Shown here: piece by piece, positions 7,825-16,631 of the stretch
Layout of the letters: the number at the start of each line of letters is the position of its first letter
How positions within the stretch are numbered: the stretch's first letter is position 1
NCBI RefSeq assembly: GCF_002159625.1
Contig: NZ_NFIZ01000006.1
Location: forward strand, 1 to 64,000
Length of the DNA stretch: 64,000 bases
Source: Olsenella sp. An285
GTDB taxonomy: Bacteria > Actinomycetota > Coriobacteriia > Coriobacteriales > Atopobiaceae
Reading direction: 5' to 3'
Made by a program: the position numbers and the translations under genes
The notes under the pieces: generated by a model
Databases searched by the model: none
What the model was told of the DNA's origin: nothing
Seen by the model: only the letters and a program-made list of their open reading frames with translations

Positions 7825-10053
7825 ATGGCCCAGGAGACCATCGCCGGCGCCGCCGGCTCCGCCGCAACCGACGAGCGCACGATGCGCCGCGCGCGCCGTC
7901 AGGCGCTCATTGACGCGGGCGTGAACCCGTATCCCATCGCGTCCGAGGTCACGGCGCACGCCGCCGAGCTGGAGGCCCAGTACGCGGAGCTCGAGGACGG
8001 CGCTGACACCCAGGACGTGGTGAGCGTCGCCGGGCGCATCCGCGCCCTTCGCAAGCAGGGCAAGGCCTGCTTCATCGTGCTCGAGGACGTCTCCGGCTCC
8101 ATCCAGCTCTTCTGCCGCCACGACGTCCTGGGCGACGAGGGCTGGGCGCTCCTTGCCAACCTCGACCTCGGCGACATCCTGGGCGCCACGGGCACCGTCC
8201 TGCGCACGCGCCGTGGTCAGCTCTCCGTCTCGCCCACGAGCCTCACCGTGCTCTCCAAGTCCCTGCGCCCGCTGCCGGAGAAGTTCCACGGCCTCACGGA
8301 CCGCGAGGTCCGCTATCGCCAGCGCTACGTTGACCTCATCATGAACCCCGAGGTCCGCGACGTCTTCCGCAAGCGCAGCCAGATCATCTCCCTCATTCGC
8401 CGCTTCATGGAGGCCCAGGGCTACATGGAGGTCGAGACGCCGATGATGCACGCCATCCTCGGCGGCGCCAACGCCAAGCCCTTCGTGACGCACTTCAACG
8501 CGCTCGACCGCGACTTCTACCTTCGCATCGCTACCGAGCTTCCGCTCAAGCGCCTCATCGTGGGCGGCATGGAGCGCGTCTTTGAGATCGGTCGCCAGTT
8601 CAGGAACGAGGGCATGGACCTCACGCACAACCCTGAGTTCACCTCGATGGAGGCCTACTGCGCCTACTCCGACCTCGAGGGCATGAAGCGGCTCTCCGAG
8701 GGCCTGTTCAAGGCCATCGCGCGCGAGGTCTGCGGCTGCGAGGAGGGGCACGAGGCCATCACCTTCCAGGGCCAGAAGATCGACATGTCGGGCACCTGGG
8801 CCTCCCGCCCGCTCTCCGAGATCGCATCCGAGTGCGTGGGCGAGGAGCTCACGATGGACACCCCCATCGAGCACCTGCGCGAGCTCTGCGAGAAGAACGG
8901 CATCGAGCCCCAGCCCAACTGGGGCGCCGGCAAGCTCCTCTTTGAGCTCTACGACGAGCTGGGCGAGAAGACCATCGTGAACCCCACCTTCGTCTGCGAC
9001 TATCCCGAGGAGGTCTCGCCGCTCTCCAAGCGCAAGGCCGAGGACCCGCGCCTCACCGACCGCTTTGAGCTGGTCATCGCCGGCCACGAGTACGCCAACG
9101 CCTTCTCCGAGCTCAACGACCCCGTGGACCAGGCCGGCCGCTTTGCCGAGCAGGTGGCCGCCAAGGGCATGGGCGACGACGAGGCCATGGGCTACGACTA
9201 CGACTACGTGCGCGCCCTCGAGTACGGCATGCCGCCGGCGGGCGGCATCGGCTACGGCATCGACCGCATGGTCATGCTCTTCTGCGACCAGCCGGCCATC
9301 CGCGACGTCCTGCTCTTCCCGGCCATGAAGCCCGAGACCATCACGCGCGCGGACATCGAGGCGCAGGTCGCCGGTGTCGTGACCGACAACGCGGCAGCCT
9401 CCGTGGACGCCATCGCCGAGGACTCCGAGAAGGTCAGCGTCGCGGCGGCCGAGGCCCCGGCGGCGCTTTCCGCCGGAATCTCCCGCGACGAGGCACTCGC
9501 GCTTCTCGCAGAGCACAACAAGGAGGAGTTCCACCTCGAGCACGGCGAGACCGTGGGTGGCGTGATGCGCCAGTTCGCGCTCCAGGAGGACCCCGAGAAC
9601 GCCGACTTCTGGGAAGTCGTGGGCATCCTGCACGACCTCGACTGGGAGGAGCACCTGGACGACCCCGTGGGCCACACCACCTACGCCGGCGAGCTCATCC
9701 GCGCAGCGGGCGGCTCCGGGGCCCTGGTGCGCGCGATCCAGTCCCACAACTCCATGAACAACCCGGAGCTTCCCGCGCCCGAGCTGCCCATGGAGAAGGT
9801 CCTCTTTGCCGTCGACGAGCTCACGGGCCTCATCGGAGCGGCGGTGATCATGCGCCCGAGCAAGTCCGTCATGGACTTCGAGGTGAAGTCGCTCAAGAAG
9901 AAGTTCAAGGACAAGCGCTTCGCCGCGGGCTGCAACCGCGACGTCATCCGCAAGGGCGCCGAGCTCTGCGGCATGGAGCTCGACGAGCTCTTCTCGCGTA
10001 CCATCGACGCCATGAAGGCTATCGCGCCGGACCGCGATACCTTCGGCAAGTAG
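7825..10053 (+). CDS. lysS: Lysyl-tRNA synthetase (class II) fused to an HD-domain hydrolase
   Basis: The first ~505 of 742 residues form a class II LysRS, which charges tRNA-Lys: an OB-fold anticodon domain (about 65-170), motif 1 near 190, motif 2 with FRNEGMDLTHNPEFTSMEAY near 255-275, and motif 3 GGIGYGIDRMVMLF near 480. Bacterial LysRS normally ends just after the LLFPAMKPE segment (about 500). Here an Ala-rich linker leads to about 190 extra residues (552-735) that match a normally free-standing HD family: HLEHGETVGGVM, VVGILHDLDWEEH, QSHNSMN and VDELTGLIGAA. HD proteins are metal-dependent phosphohydrolases. The ATG at 7825 follows GAGGAG. The reading frame is continuous, so this is a true fusion. 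Confidence 0.93.
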   Translation: MAQETIAGAAGSAATDERTMRRARRQALIDAGVNPYPIASEVTAHAAELEAQYAELEDGADTQDVVSVAGRIRALRKQGKACFIVLEDVSGSIQLFCRHDVLGDEGWALLANLDLGDILGATGTVLRTRRGQLSVSPTSLTVLSKSLRPLPEKFHGLTDREVRYRQRYVDLIMNPEVRDVFRKRSQIISLIRRFMEAQGYMEVETPMMHAILGGANAKPFVTHFNALDRDFYLRIATELPLKRLIVGGMERVFEIGRQFRNEGMDLTHNPEFTSMEAYCAYSDLEGMKRLSEGLFKAIAREVCGCEEGHEAITFQGQKIDMSGTWASRPLSEIASECVGEELTMDTPIEHLRELCEKNGIEPQPNWGAGKLLFELYDELGEKTIVNPTFVCDYPEEVSPLSKRKAEDPRLTDRFELVIAGHEYANAFSELNDPVDQAGRFAEQVAAKGMGDDEAMGYDYDYVRALEYGMPPAGGIGYGIDRMVMLFCDQPAIRDVLLFPAMKPETITRADIEAQVAGVVTDNAAASVDAIAEDSEKVSVAAAEAPAALSAGISRDEALALLAEHNKEEFHLEHGETVGGVMRQFALQEDPENADFWEVVGILHDLDWEEHLDDPVGHTTYAGELIRAAGGSGALVRAIQSHNSMNNPELPAPELPMEKVLFAVDELTGLIGAAVIMRPSKSVMDFEVKSLKKKFKDKRFAAGCNRDVIRKGAELCGMELDELFSRTIDAMKAIAPDRDTFGK

Positions 10054-10060
10054 CCCCTCC

Positions 10061-10093
10061 GCCGCCCCGTTCGACGCCTTCGGACGGGGCGGC
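10061..10093 (+). terminator. Hairpin after lysS
   Basis: A perfect 10-bp stem GCCGCCCCGT/ACGGGGCGGC lies 8 nt after the lysS stop. The following bases begin a GTGCGG-type repeat instead of a T tract. Confidence 0.55.
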
Positions 10094-10121
10094 CGCACTT
10101 CTCGGCGTCCGCGCGGAGCCC

Positions 10122-10270
10122 GCCCGCACTTCTCGCCGCCCTCCGCAGGTGCGGCCCGCGCCGCACCCCTCGGCCGCACCCCCGCACGTCCGGCGGGTGA
10201 CCGCCAGCACTCCCGGCCGAACGGCGGCGAAACCGCCCGCACCTGCGGCCCGCACTCATGAGTGCGGGCC
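10122..10270 (+). repeat. Left 149-bp inverted-repeat arm (GTGCGG family)
   Basis: This arm is dense in short GTGCGG/CCGCAC units. It begins with GCCCGCACTTCTCG and ends in the 16-bp palindrome CGCACTCATGAGTGCG (10251-10266). Between the arm and the downstream gene are two more half motifs, GAGAAGTGCG near 10289 and GAGGAGTGCG near 10309. Confidence 0.9.
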
Positions 10271-10357
10271 ATCTCCCCTCTATTGGCGAGAAGTGCGCCA
10301 TATGGCCGAGGAGTGCGCCGACTTGGTGGAGAGGCGTGCTGACGTGCGGAGCGTCTA

Positions 10358-11461
10358 CTATCCGGGCTTCTCGCTGGGAACTGCGGGTAGCATCTGGCTG
10401 AGAAGAACGTTTCGCATGTGCGTCGAACCTTCGTCCAAGATGGTGGCGCGCACACGAGCTTCGAACTCGGGACCAGCGGTCCGGGCGAGGGAGTGCGCCA
10501 CGCGGGCGAGGTAGCCGTTGAGCGCGTGTACGGTCCTCACGTTCTTGTAGCTCGCGGGAAAGACCGAGATGTTGCAGCTCTGATAGTCTCGGATGCGCCT
10601 CTGGTCCTCCTCGAAGTTCTTTTCGCTCACGTGCTCCTTGCCGTTGTACTCGCTTGCCGTCAGGTATCCCGGCCAGTTGAAGTCCGGTCGCATCTGCTTG
10701 TGCTCCACGAGGTCGCGCGCCTCTTCCGGCCACTCGATCGGCTCGTTCTCCAGAAAGGGCGGCGTCTCGATTCCTCCGAGGTCCGCTGGCAGCTTGAACG
10801 CAAATGAGAGGAGCGTCTCCTCTGGCGACCCCGCCCCGCTCTGTGCGTACGAGGCGGCGAGGCGCGCTCGCTTGAGCCCTTTTATTCCAGCCATGTTGGA
10901 GAGCAGCGCAGTGATCTCCTCGGGTTTGGCGATGGGAGGGAGCTCGAAGGCACACGGCCCGTGCGCGGGGTCGACGGGGTCTCTGACGTAGGAGCCGCAT
11001 GCCTCCATGGGAAAGGTGAGCAGCTTGAAGAAGGCAGCGTTTGGGGTGAGCGAGCCCCTCTGGACAAGCGTCTTGAGCAGCTGCTCCATTCGGACGAGGT
11101 TCAGGCCAGGAGACTCGACAAAGAGCCGAAGCCCGGGATCTCCGGCATAGAGCCAGGGGCTTCCGTCTGCGTGAACCACCTCGAAGAACGCGTTTGTGGG
11201 AAGGTTGGTCAGGAGCGCTCGGGACGAGATGCATCTGGCAGTGCATCGCGTTCCACGGGAGAAGAACGTGAGGCCGAGTGGCTCGGTGGGGGAGAAGGTG
11301 CTCATCTCTTGGGGAAGGGCGATTCTCAGTGCCGTTAGGTCCACGGGGGAGGAGTGCGCATGCTTGTGAGCGTCCCCGGCGGGGATGAGCGCGAGCTCGG
11401 AATCACGCCTCGCTATACGCGTAAGCTTGAGCGAGTCGCTGCCTGCAAGAAAAACGTCCAT
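10358..11461 (-). CDS. Unknown protein with DUF559/Vsr-like nuclease-type C-terminal region
   Basis: I do not recognise a named function for this 367-aa protein. Residues about 215-310 follow the pattern of DUF559/Vsr-type PD-(D/E)XK folds: GSPEETLLSF, then RPDFNWPGYLTASEYNGKEH at 258-277 (Asp260, Glu271), then an EEDQRR helix and a SVFPASY strand. The N-terminal ~200 residues show no clear motif. ATG at 11461 follows AAGGAGG. Codon use is more varied than in neighbouring genes, consistent with acquisition. A related but divergent protein is encoded at 36628-37788, also next to palindromic repeats. A nuclease or DNA-binding role is inference from the pattern alone. Confidence 0.6.
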   Translation of the reverse strand: MDVFLAGSDSLKLTRIARRDSELALIPAGDAHKHAHSSPVDLTALRIALPQEMSTFSPTEPLGLTFFSRGTRCTARCISSRALLTNLPTNAFFEVVHADGSPWLYAGDPGLRLFVESPGLNLVRMEQLLKTLVQRGSLTPNAAFFKLLTFPMEACGSYVRDPVDPAHGPCAFELPPIAKPEEITALLSNMAGIKGLKRARLAASYAQSGAGSPEETLLSFAFKLPADLGGIETPPFLENEPIEWPEEARDLVEHKQMRPDFNWPGYLTASEYNGKEHVSEKNFEEDQRRIRDYQSCNISVFPASYKNVRTVHALNGYLARVAHSLARTAGPEFEARVRATILDEGSTHMRNVLLSQMLPAVPSEKPG

Positions 11462-11689
11462 GCGAGCCTCCTTCCCAGTGGTGTTGTCCGAGCCTAGCAG
11501 TGGGCGCTTGCAGGAAACTTGCCCCTAGCGCGCACTACGCCTGCCGGATGCTGGCTGCGAGTGCGCGAGCGAGGGGAACGAGGCGGGCAGCGGGTACGCG
11601 AACGAAGTGTGCTGGCCGGGAGAGGTTTTGTGCCGGGGCGCCTTCGGGTGCGAAATCTTCACAGGTCGCTCTCGTCTTCGGAGTGCTCC

Positions 11690-11838
11690 GGCCCGCACTC
11701 ATGAGTGCGGGCCGCAGGTGCGGGCGGTTTCGCCGCCGTTCGGCCGGGAGTGCTGGCGGTCACCCGCCAGACGTGCGGGGGTGCGGCCGAGGGGTGCGGC
11801 GCGGGCCGCACCTGCGGGGGGCGGCGAGAAGTGCGGGC
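11690..11838 (-). repeat. Right 149-bp inverted-repeat arm (GTGCGG family)
   Basis: This is the reverse complement of 10122-10270 with two mismatches. It starts with the same CGCACTCATGAGTGCG palindrome (11695-11710) and ends in GAGAAGTGCGGGC. Further GAGAAGTGCGG copies follow near 11858 and 11888, within 110 nt of the clpC start. The rest of 11462-11689 shows nothing I can identify. Confidence 0.9.
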
Positions 11839-11969
11839 AAGGCGTCGGGAGACGCCGAGAAGTGCGGGGTTCTTCTCGCCCGTTAACGAGAAGTGCGGGC
11901 GGCTGTTTGCGTGCGGTGGCGTGTGGGTACAAACTATAGCTGTGAAACTATCGCGAGAGGACGACCTCA

Positions 11970-14552
11970 ATGTTTGAGAAGTTTACCGACAAGGCGCGCA
12001 AGGTCATGAGCCTCGCCCAGGACGAGGCCCGCAGCCTCGGCCAGATGTACGTGGGCACGGAGCACCTGCTCCTCGCGCTCATCAGGGAGGGGGAGGGCAT
12101 CGCCGCCCAGGCGCTCGAGAAGCTCGACATCTCCTATGATGAGGCGCTGACAACCGTGCGCGACCTCACGCCCAGCGAGACCGAGCCCGTCCCCGGCGGC
12201 CACATCCCCTTCACGCCGCGCGCCAAGCGCGTGCTGGAGGGCGCCTATCGCGAGACGATGACGCACGGGCAGACCTACATCTCCACCGAGCACCTGCTCC
12301 TGGGCATCGTCTCCGAGGGCAACGGCCGCGCGATGGACGCCCTGCGCCAGATGGGCGTCTCGGCCGACGCCGTCCGCAACGCCGTGAACGAGCTCATGGC
12401 CAAGCAGCCCTCCGAGGGCGCGCAGCCCGCCACGGCTGACGTCCGCATGGCGGGCTTCGGCCCCGGTCCGCAGCAGGGCGGCGAGGAGGGCTCGGTGCTC
12501 GAGCAGTACGGCCGCAACCTCACCAAGCTCGCTGCCGACGGCAGGCTCGACCCGGTGATCGGCCGCGACCGAGAGATCGAGCGCGTCATGCAGGTCCTGG
12601 CGCGCCGCCAGAAGAACAACCCGCTCATCCTGGGAGATCCGGGCGTGGGCAAGACTGCCATCGTGGAGGGCCTCGCCCAGCTCATCGCCTCCGGCAACGT
12701 GCCCGACATCCTGCGCGGCAAGCAGATCTGGACGCTCGACCTCGCGAGCCTCGTCGCGGGCTCCAAGTACCGCGGCGAGTTCGAGGAGCGCATGAAGAAG
12801 GTCGTCCGCGAGCTTGAGGAGTCCAAGGACGACATCCTCTTCATCGACGAGATCCACACCGTCATCGGCGCGGGCTCGGCAGAGGGCTCCATCGACGCAG
12901 CCTCCATCCTGAAGCCGCCCCTCTCGCGCGGCGAGATTCAGGTCATCGGCGCCACCACGGCGGAGGAGTTCCGCAAGCACGTGGAGAAGGACTCCGCCTT
13001 CGAGCGCCGGTTCCAGCCCGTCAACATCGGCGAGCCCTCCCCGGAGGACACCATCAAGATTATCGAGGGCCTGAAGGACCGCTACGAGAAGCACCACCAC
13101 GTCAGCTACACCGACGCGGCGATCCAGGCCGCCGTCACGCTCTCGAGCCGCTACGTCCAGGACCGCTTCCTGCCGGACAAGGCAATCGACGTCCTTGACG
13201 AGGCCGGCGCCCGCACGCGCGTCCACAAGATGGCGCTCCCGCCCGAGATCGCCCAGACCGACGCCGATCTCGCCCGCGTGCGCGAGGAGAAGGCGTCCGC
13301 CGCCGCGGCCCAGGAGTTCGAGGAGGCGGCCCGCCTGCGCGACGAGGAGAAGGCGCTCGTGGCCCGTCGCGACGAGCTCGAGGCCAAGTGGCGCGAGGAG
13401 CTCGCCGCCAACGTGGTCACGGTTGACGAGGAGGACATCGCCGACGTGGTCTCCTCCATGACGGGCGTGCCGGTCTCCAGCCTCACCGAGGCCGAGGCCT
13501 CCAAGCTCCTGCGCTGCGAGGACGTGCTTCACCAGCGCGTCGTTGGCCAGGACGAGGCCGTGACCAAGGTGGCCAAGGCCATCCGCCGCAGCCGCTCGCC
13601 CCTCAAGGATCCGCGCCGCCCCGGCGGCTCGTTCATCTTCCTCGGCCCCTCGGGCGTGGGAAAGACCGAGCTCGCCAAGGCGCTCGCCGAGTTCCTCTTT
13701 GGGTCCGAGGAGGCGCTCATCTCCTTTGACATGTCCGAGTTCATGGAGAAGCACACGGTCTCCAAGCTCGTGGGCGCGCCTCCCGGCTACGTGGGCTATG
13801 ACGAGGGCGGCGAGCTCACCAAGGCCGTCCGGCGTCGCCCGTACTCCGTCGTGCTCTTCGACGAGGTCGAGAAGGCCCACCCCGACGTCTTCAACGTTCT
13901 TCTCCAGATTCTGGAGGAGGGTCGCCTCACGGACGGCCAGGGCCGTCACGTGGACTTCTCCAACACCGTGATCATCATGACGTCCAACATCGGTGCGCGC
14001 GACATCGCCCAGACCACCACGATGGGCTTCTCCGCCCAGGGCGCCTCCGGCCTCTCGGACAAGGAGATCACGAGCCGCGTGATGTCCGAGCTCAAGAAGC
14101 ACTTCCGCCCGGAGTTCCTCAACCGCGTGGACGAGGTCGTGGTCTTCAAGTCCCTCACCCCCGAGCAGCTGCGCGGCATCGTGGAGCTCATGGTGGCGGA
14201 CCTTCGCGAGCGCCTCATCGCGCAGGGCATGTCCATCGAGCTCACGGACGCGGCGCGCGACCTCGTGGCCAAGGAGGGGGCGGACCCGGTCTACGGTGCT
14301 CGCCCGCTGCGCCGCGCCATCCAGACGCTCATCGAGGACCCGCTCTCCGAGGAGCTGCTGCAGGGCATGTGGCACAGGGGCGAGATCATTCGCGTGGACG
14401 AGAAGGACGGTGCGCTCGTGTTCGAGCACGCCACGGGCGAGATTCCCGCTCCGCGGCGCCGCGAGCACCTCATGAGCCCCGACCTCGCCTCGCTCCCCGA
14501 GCCCTCCTCGGGCGCGTCCGGCGCGGGCGGCATGCTCACCTCCGGAGCGTAA
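11970..14552 (+). CDS. clpC: ATP-dependent Clp protease ATPase subunit ClpC
   Basis: ClpC is an AAA+ unfoldase that feeds substrates to ClpP. The 860-aa protein has a double Clp_N domain (1-145), first AAA domain with Walker A GDPGVGKT near residue 222, a UVR-type helical insert ([15 protein letters not shown], about 450-465) diagnostic of ClpC rather than ClpB, second Walker A GPSGVGKT near 559, and a ClpB_D2-small C domain. The ATG at 11970 follows GCGAGAGGACG. The Firmicutes regulators ctsR, mcsA and mcsB are absent, their usual place being taken by the repeat cassette. I found no CtsR-type heptad repeat upstream. A transcript toward disA would cross the hairpin at 14554. Confidence 0.96.
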   Translation: MFEKFTDKARKVMSLAQDEARSLGQMYVGTEHLLLALIREGEGIAAQALEKLDISYDEALTTVRDLTPSETEPVPGGHIPFTPRAKRVLEGAYRETMTHGQTYISTEHLLLGIVSEGNGRAMDALRQMGVSADAVRNAVNELMAKQPSEGAQPATADVRMAGFGPGPQQGGEEGSVLEQYGRNLTKLAADGRLDPVIGRDREIERVMQVLARRQKNNPLILGDPGVGKTAIVEGLAQLIASGNVPDILRGKQIWTLDLASLVAGSKYRGEFEERMKKVVRELEESKDDILFIDEIHTVIGAGSAEGSIDAASILKPPLSRGEIQVIGATTAEEFRKHVEKDSAFERRFQPVNIGEPSPEDTIKIIEGLKDRYEKHHHVSYTDAAIQAAVTLSSRYVQDRFLPDKAIDVLDEAGARTRVHKMALPPEIAQTDADLARVREEKASAAAAQEFEEAARLRDEEKALVARRDELEAKWREELAANVVTVDEEDIADVVSSMTGVPVSSLTEAEASKLLRCEDVLHQRVVGQDEAVTKVAKAIRRSRSPLKDPRRPGGSFIFLGPSGVGKTELAKALAEFLFGSEEALISFDMSEFMEKHTVSKLVGAPPGYVGYDEGGELTKAVRRRPYSVVLFDEVEKAHPDVFNVLLQILEEGRLTDGQGRHVDFSNTVIIMTSNIGARDIAQTTTMGFSAQGASGLSDKEITSRVMSELKKHFRPEFLNRVDEVVVFKSLTPEQLRGIVELMVADLRERLIAQGMSIELTDAARDLVAKEGADPVYGARPLRRAIQTLIEDPLSEELLQGMWHRGEIIRVDEKDGALVFEHATGEIPAPRRREHLMSPDLASLPEPSSGASGAGGMLTSGA

Positions 14553-14553
14553 C

Positions 14554-14600
14554 CGTGACAGGGGGACGGGGGCTTGTCACCGCTCCGTCCCCCTGTCACG
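14554..14600. repeat. GGGAC-family hairpin between clpC and disA
   Basis: Perfect 16-nt arms CGTGACAGGGGGACGG (14554-14569) and its complement (14585-14600). A close relative with GGGACGGGGGGACGG arms sits at 21545. No T tract. Confidence 0.8.
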
Positions 14601-14664
14601 CACGATATACTTTTGACAAGAGTCGCCCGCCCCTTGGGGCCAGCCTGCCTACGGAGGGCCGCAC

Positions 14665-15744
14665 ATGGATGCTTCCCAGCTGGAAAACGGCGTCGCCGAG
14701 CGCGAGCAGCGCTTCGAGGCCGCCATCAGAAACACCGCTCCCGGCACCCCCATGCGCCTTGCGCTCGACATGATCCTCGCCGGGCACCTCGGGGCGCTCA
14801 TCTGCGTGGGCGACACGGAGAACGTGCTCGCCGCGGGCGACGACGGCTTCCGCCTGGACGTCTCGTTCACTGCCAACCGCCTCTTCGAGCTCTGCAAGAT
14901 GGACGGCGCCGTGGTGGTGGACCGCGACCTCACCAAGATCCTGCGCGCCAACTACCACCTCAATCCCGACCCGTCGCTTCCCACCTCCGAGACGGGCACG
15001 CGCCACCGCACCGCGGCACGCATGAGCCTGCTCACCAAGGCCACGGTCATCGCCGTCTCCTCGAGGCGCTCGGTGGTCCACGTCTACGTCGACGGCAAGG
15101 GCTACGAGCTCAAGAGCGTGAGCAGCCTGCTCTCCACGGTCAACCAGCTCACCGTTGCCATGCAGAACACGCGCAACCAGCTCGACCGCAGCCTCCTGCG
15201 CCTCACGAGTCTCGAGCTGGACAACGTGGTCACGCTCGGCGACGTCACCGACATCTTCTACCTCTTCGAGGTTCTTCTCAGCGCCGGCGAGGAGCTGGAC
15301 GGCTGCGTCGTGCAGCTGGGCAGCGAGGGCAAGGTTACCCGCATGCAGCGCGAGGAGTACCTCGCGGGCATGGACGAGGCCTATACCCTCATGATTCGCG
15401 ACTACGCGGTGGACTCCTCCGAGGACGCCGCCCGCGCCATTCGCAAGCGCCTGCACGACACCGTGAACTCCCAGCTCCGCTCCGCCCGCCTCGTGGCCAA
15501 GCTCCTTGGCTTCACGGACGGGCGCGGCGAGGACGCCATCATGACCCCGCTCGGCCTGCGCACGCTCTCCCGCGTGTCCGTCGTCCGCGAGGGTATGGCC
15601 GACAAGATCGTGGACGAGTACGGCTCGCTCCAGGAGGTGCTCGAGGCGGTGGACGACGACCCGTCGCGCCTGGGCGAGATCGGCGTCAAGAACCCCGGCG
15701 TGCTCGCCAACAGCCTGCACCGCATGTGGGGCAAGGGCGAGTGA
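14665..15744 (+). CDS. disA: Diadenylate cyclase DisA
   Basis: DisA makes c-di-AMP from two ATP and scans DNA for branched structures. The 359-aa protein has the DAC domain with the DGA motif (KMDGAVVVD, about residue 80) and the RHR motif (GTRHRTA, about 112), a helical linker, and a C-terminal helix-hairpin-helix region ending in GVKNPGVLANSLHRMWGKGE. Length matches the family. The ATG at 14665 follows GGAGGG. The order clpC-disA-ispD-ispF resembles Bacillus, but radA is missing between clpC and disA. The stop overlaps the ispD start by one base (TGATG). Confidence 0.95.
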   Translation: MDASQLENGVAEREQRFEAAIRNTAPGTPMRLALDMILAGHLGALICVGDTENVLAAGDDGFRLDVSFTANRLFELCKMDGAVVVDRDLTKILRANYHLNPDPSLPTSETGTRHRTAARMSLLTKATVIAVSSRRSVVHVYVDGKGYELKSVSSLLSTVNQLTVAMQNTRNQLDRSLLRLTSLELDNVVTLGDVTDIFYLFEVLLSAGEELDGCVVQLGSEGKVTRMQREEYLAGMDEAYTLMIRDYAVDSSEDAARAIRKRLHDTVNSQLRSARLVAKLLGFTDGRGEDAIMTPLGLRTLSRVSVVREGMADKIVDEYGSLQEVLEAVDDDPSRLGEIGVKNPGVLANSLHRMWGKGE

Positions 15745-16508
15745 TGGGCGCCCCGGCCCCCTGCCCCTGCGCGTGTGCCGAGCGCCTCGGCTTTGCCGGG
15801 GAGGAGCCGGACACCTGCGCCGTCATCGTTGCCGGCGGCACGGGCGAGCGCTTTGGGGACCCACGCGGCAAGCAGTTCGTCGAGCTCTGCGGCCTCCCGC
15901 TCATGTGCTGGTCCCTTGCGGCCTTTGACCGGGCGCCCTCGGTGGCGCGCATCGTCGTGGTGTGCGCACAGGACCGCGTGGCGGAGGTCGAGAAGGACGT
16001 GCTCTCCAGAATCGCCCTGAGCAAACCCGTCTCCCTGGCGCCCTCCGGCGCCACGCGGCAGGCCTCGGTCCTCTCGGGGCTCTCCGCCGCGCCGCGCGAC
16101 CTCGCGCTCGTGGCGATCCACGACGCCGCCCGCCCCCTGGTCGAGCCCGAGCAGATAGAGCGCGTCCTTGCCGCCGTCCGCGTGGACGAGCAGGTGGCCG
16201 GTGCCATCCTCGCGGCCCGCACGGTGGACACGCTCAAGCTCGTGGAGGGCAACACGATCATCGCCACGCCGGACCGCTCGTTCTACTGGTCCGCGCAGAC
16301 CCCGCAGGCGTTTCGCCGGCGCGTCCTGCTGGCGGCGCACAAGGCGGCCGCCCGCGACGAGTACGAGGGAACCGACGACGCCTCGCTCGTCGAGCGCATG
16401 GGGGGGCGCGTGGTGGTGGTCGAGGGTACGCGCGACAACATCAAGGTGACGCTGCCAGAGGACCTGGCCATCGCCGAGGCGGCCCTCGAGCGGCGTCTGC
16501 TGAGCTGA
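15744..16508 (+). CDS. ispD: 2-C-methyl-D-erythritol 4-phosphate cytidylyltransferase
   Basis: IspD transfers CMP to methylerythritol phosphate in the MEP pathway. The 254-aa protein has the nucleotide loop AVIVAGGTGERFG near residue 27, GKQFVELCGLPL, and the signature VAIHDAARPLV near 120. The first ~25 residues (MGAPAPCPCACAERLGF...) are a Cys/Pro-rich extension that standard IspD lacks. The start is set by the one-base overlap with disA; an internal start near the nucleotide loop is less likely because no later ATG precedes it. Translation is probably coupled to disA. Confidence 0.93.
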   Translation: MGAPAPCPCACAERLGFAGEEPDTCAVIVAGGTGERFGDPRGKQFVELCGLPLMCWSLAAFDRAPSVARIVVVCAQDRVAEVEKDVLSRIALSKPVSLAPSGATRQASVLSGLSAAPRDLALVAIHDAARPLVEPEQIERVLAAVRVDEQVAGAILAARTVDTLKLVEGNTIIATPDRSFYWSAQTPQAFRRRVLLAAHKAAARDEYEGTDDASLVERMGGRVVVVEGTRDNIKVTLPEDLAIAEAALERRLLS

Positions 16509-16510
16509 CC

Positions 16511-16598
16511 GGCCGGGGCGCGCAAGGCCCGGCGCTCGGACAGCTTGCCGAGAAGGACGCTCGGCAAGAACTCGCGGCGGGCCTTGCGCGCCCCGGCC
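16511..16598. repeat. Long perfect-arm palindrome between ispD and ispF
   Basis: Perfect 21-nt arms (16511-16531 and 16578-16598, outer end GGCCGGGGCGCGCAAGG) enclose an inner CTTGCCGAG/CTCGGCAAG stem carrying GAGAAGGACG. It starts two bases after the ispD stop. It could regulate or end transcription before ispF. Confidence 0.8.
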
Positions 16599-16631
16599 TG
16601 CCGCTACGACTCGTCACGGGAGGTCCCGCAC

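Larger units (their letters stand above)
10122..11838. mobile_element. 1.7-kb cassette bounded by 149-bp inverted repeats
   Basis: Bases 10122-10270 and 11690-11838 are reverse complements matching at 147 of 149 positions. They enclose a single minus-strand gene (10358-11461) and its flanks. Beyond the arms, weaker matches (GCACTTCTCGGCGTC near 10096 and its complement near 11851) extend the symmetry. The cassette lies between lysS and clpC, where Firmicutes carry ctsR-mcsA-mcsB. No transposase is inside, and I see no clear target duplication, so mobility is inferred from the symmetry only. Confidence 0.7.

Noticed and set aside
11500-11932. Open frames across the right cassette arm on both strands
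   Set aside because: They consist of Arg/Ala/Gly-rich translations of the GTGCGG repeats and have no binding sites.
11839-11969. CtsR operator upstream of clpC
   Set aside because: I looked for tandem GGTCAAA-type heptads and found none.
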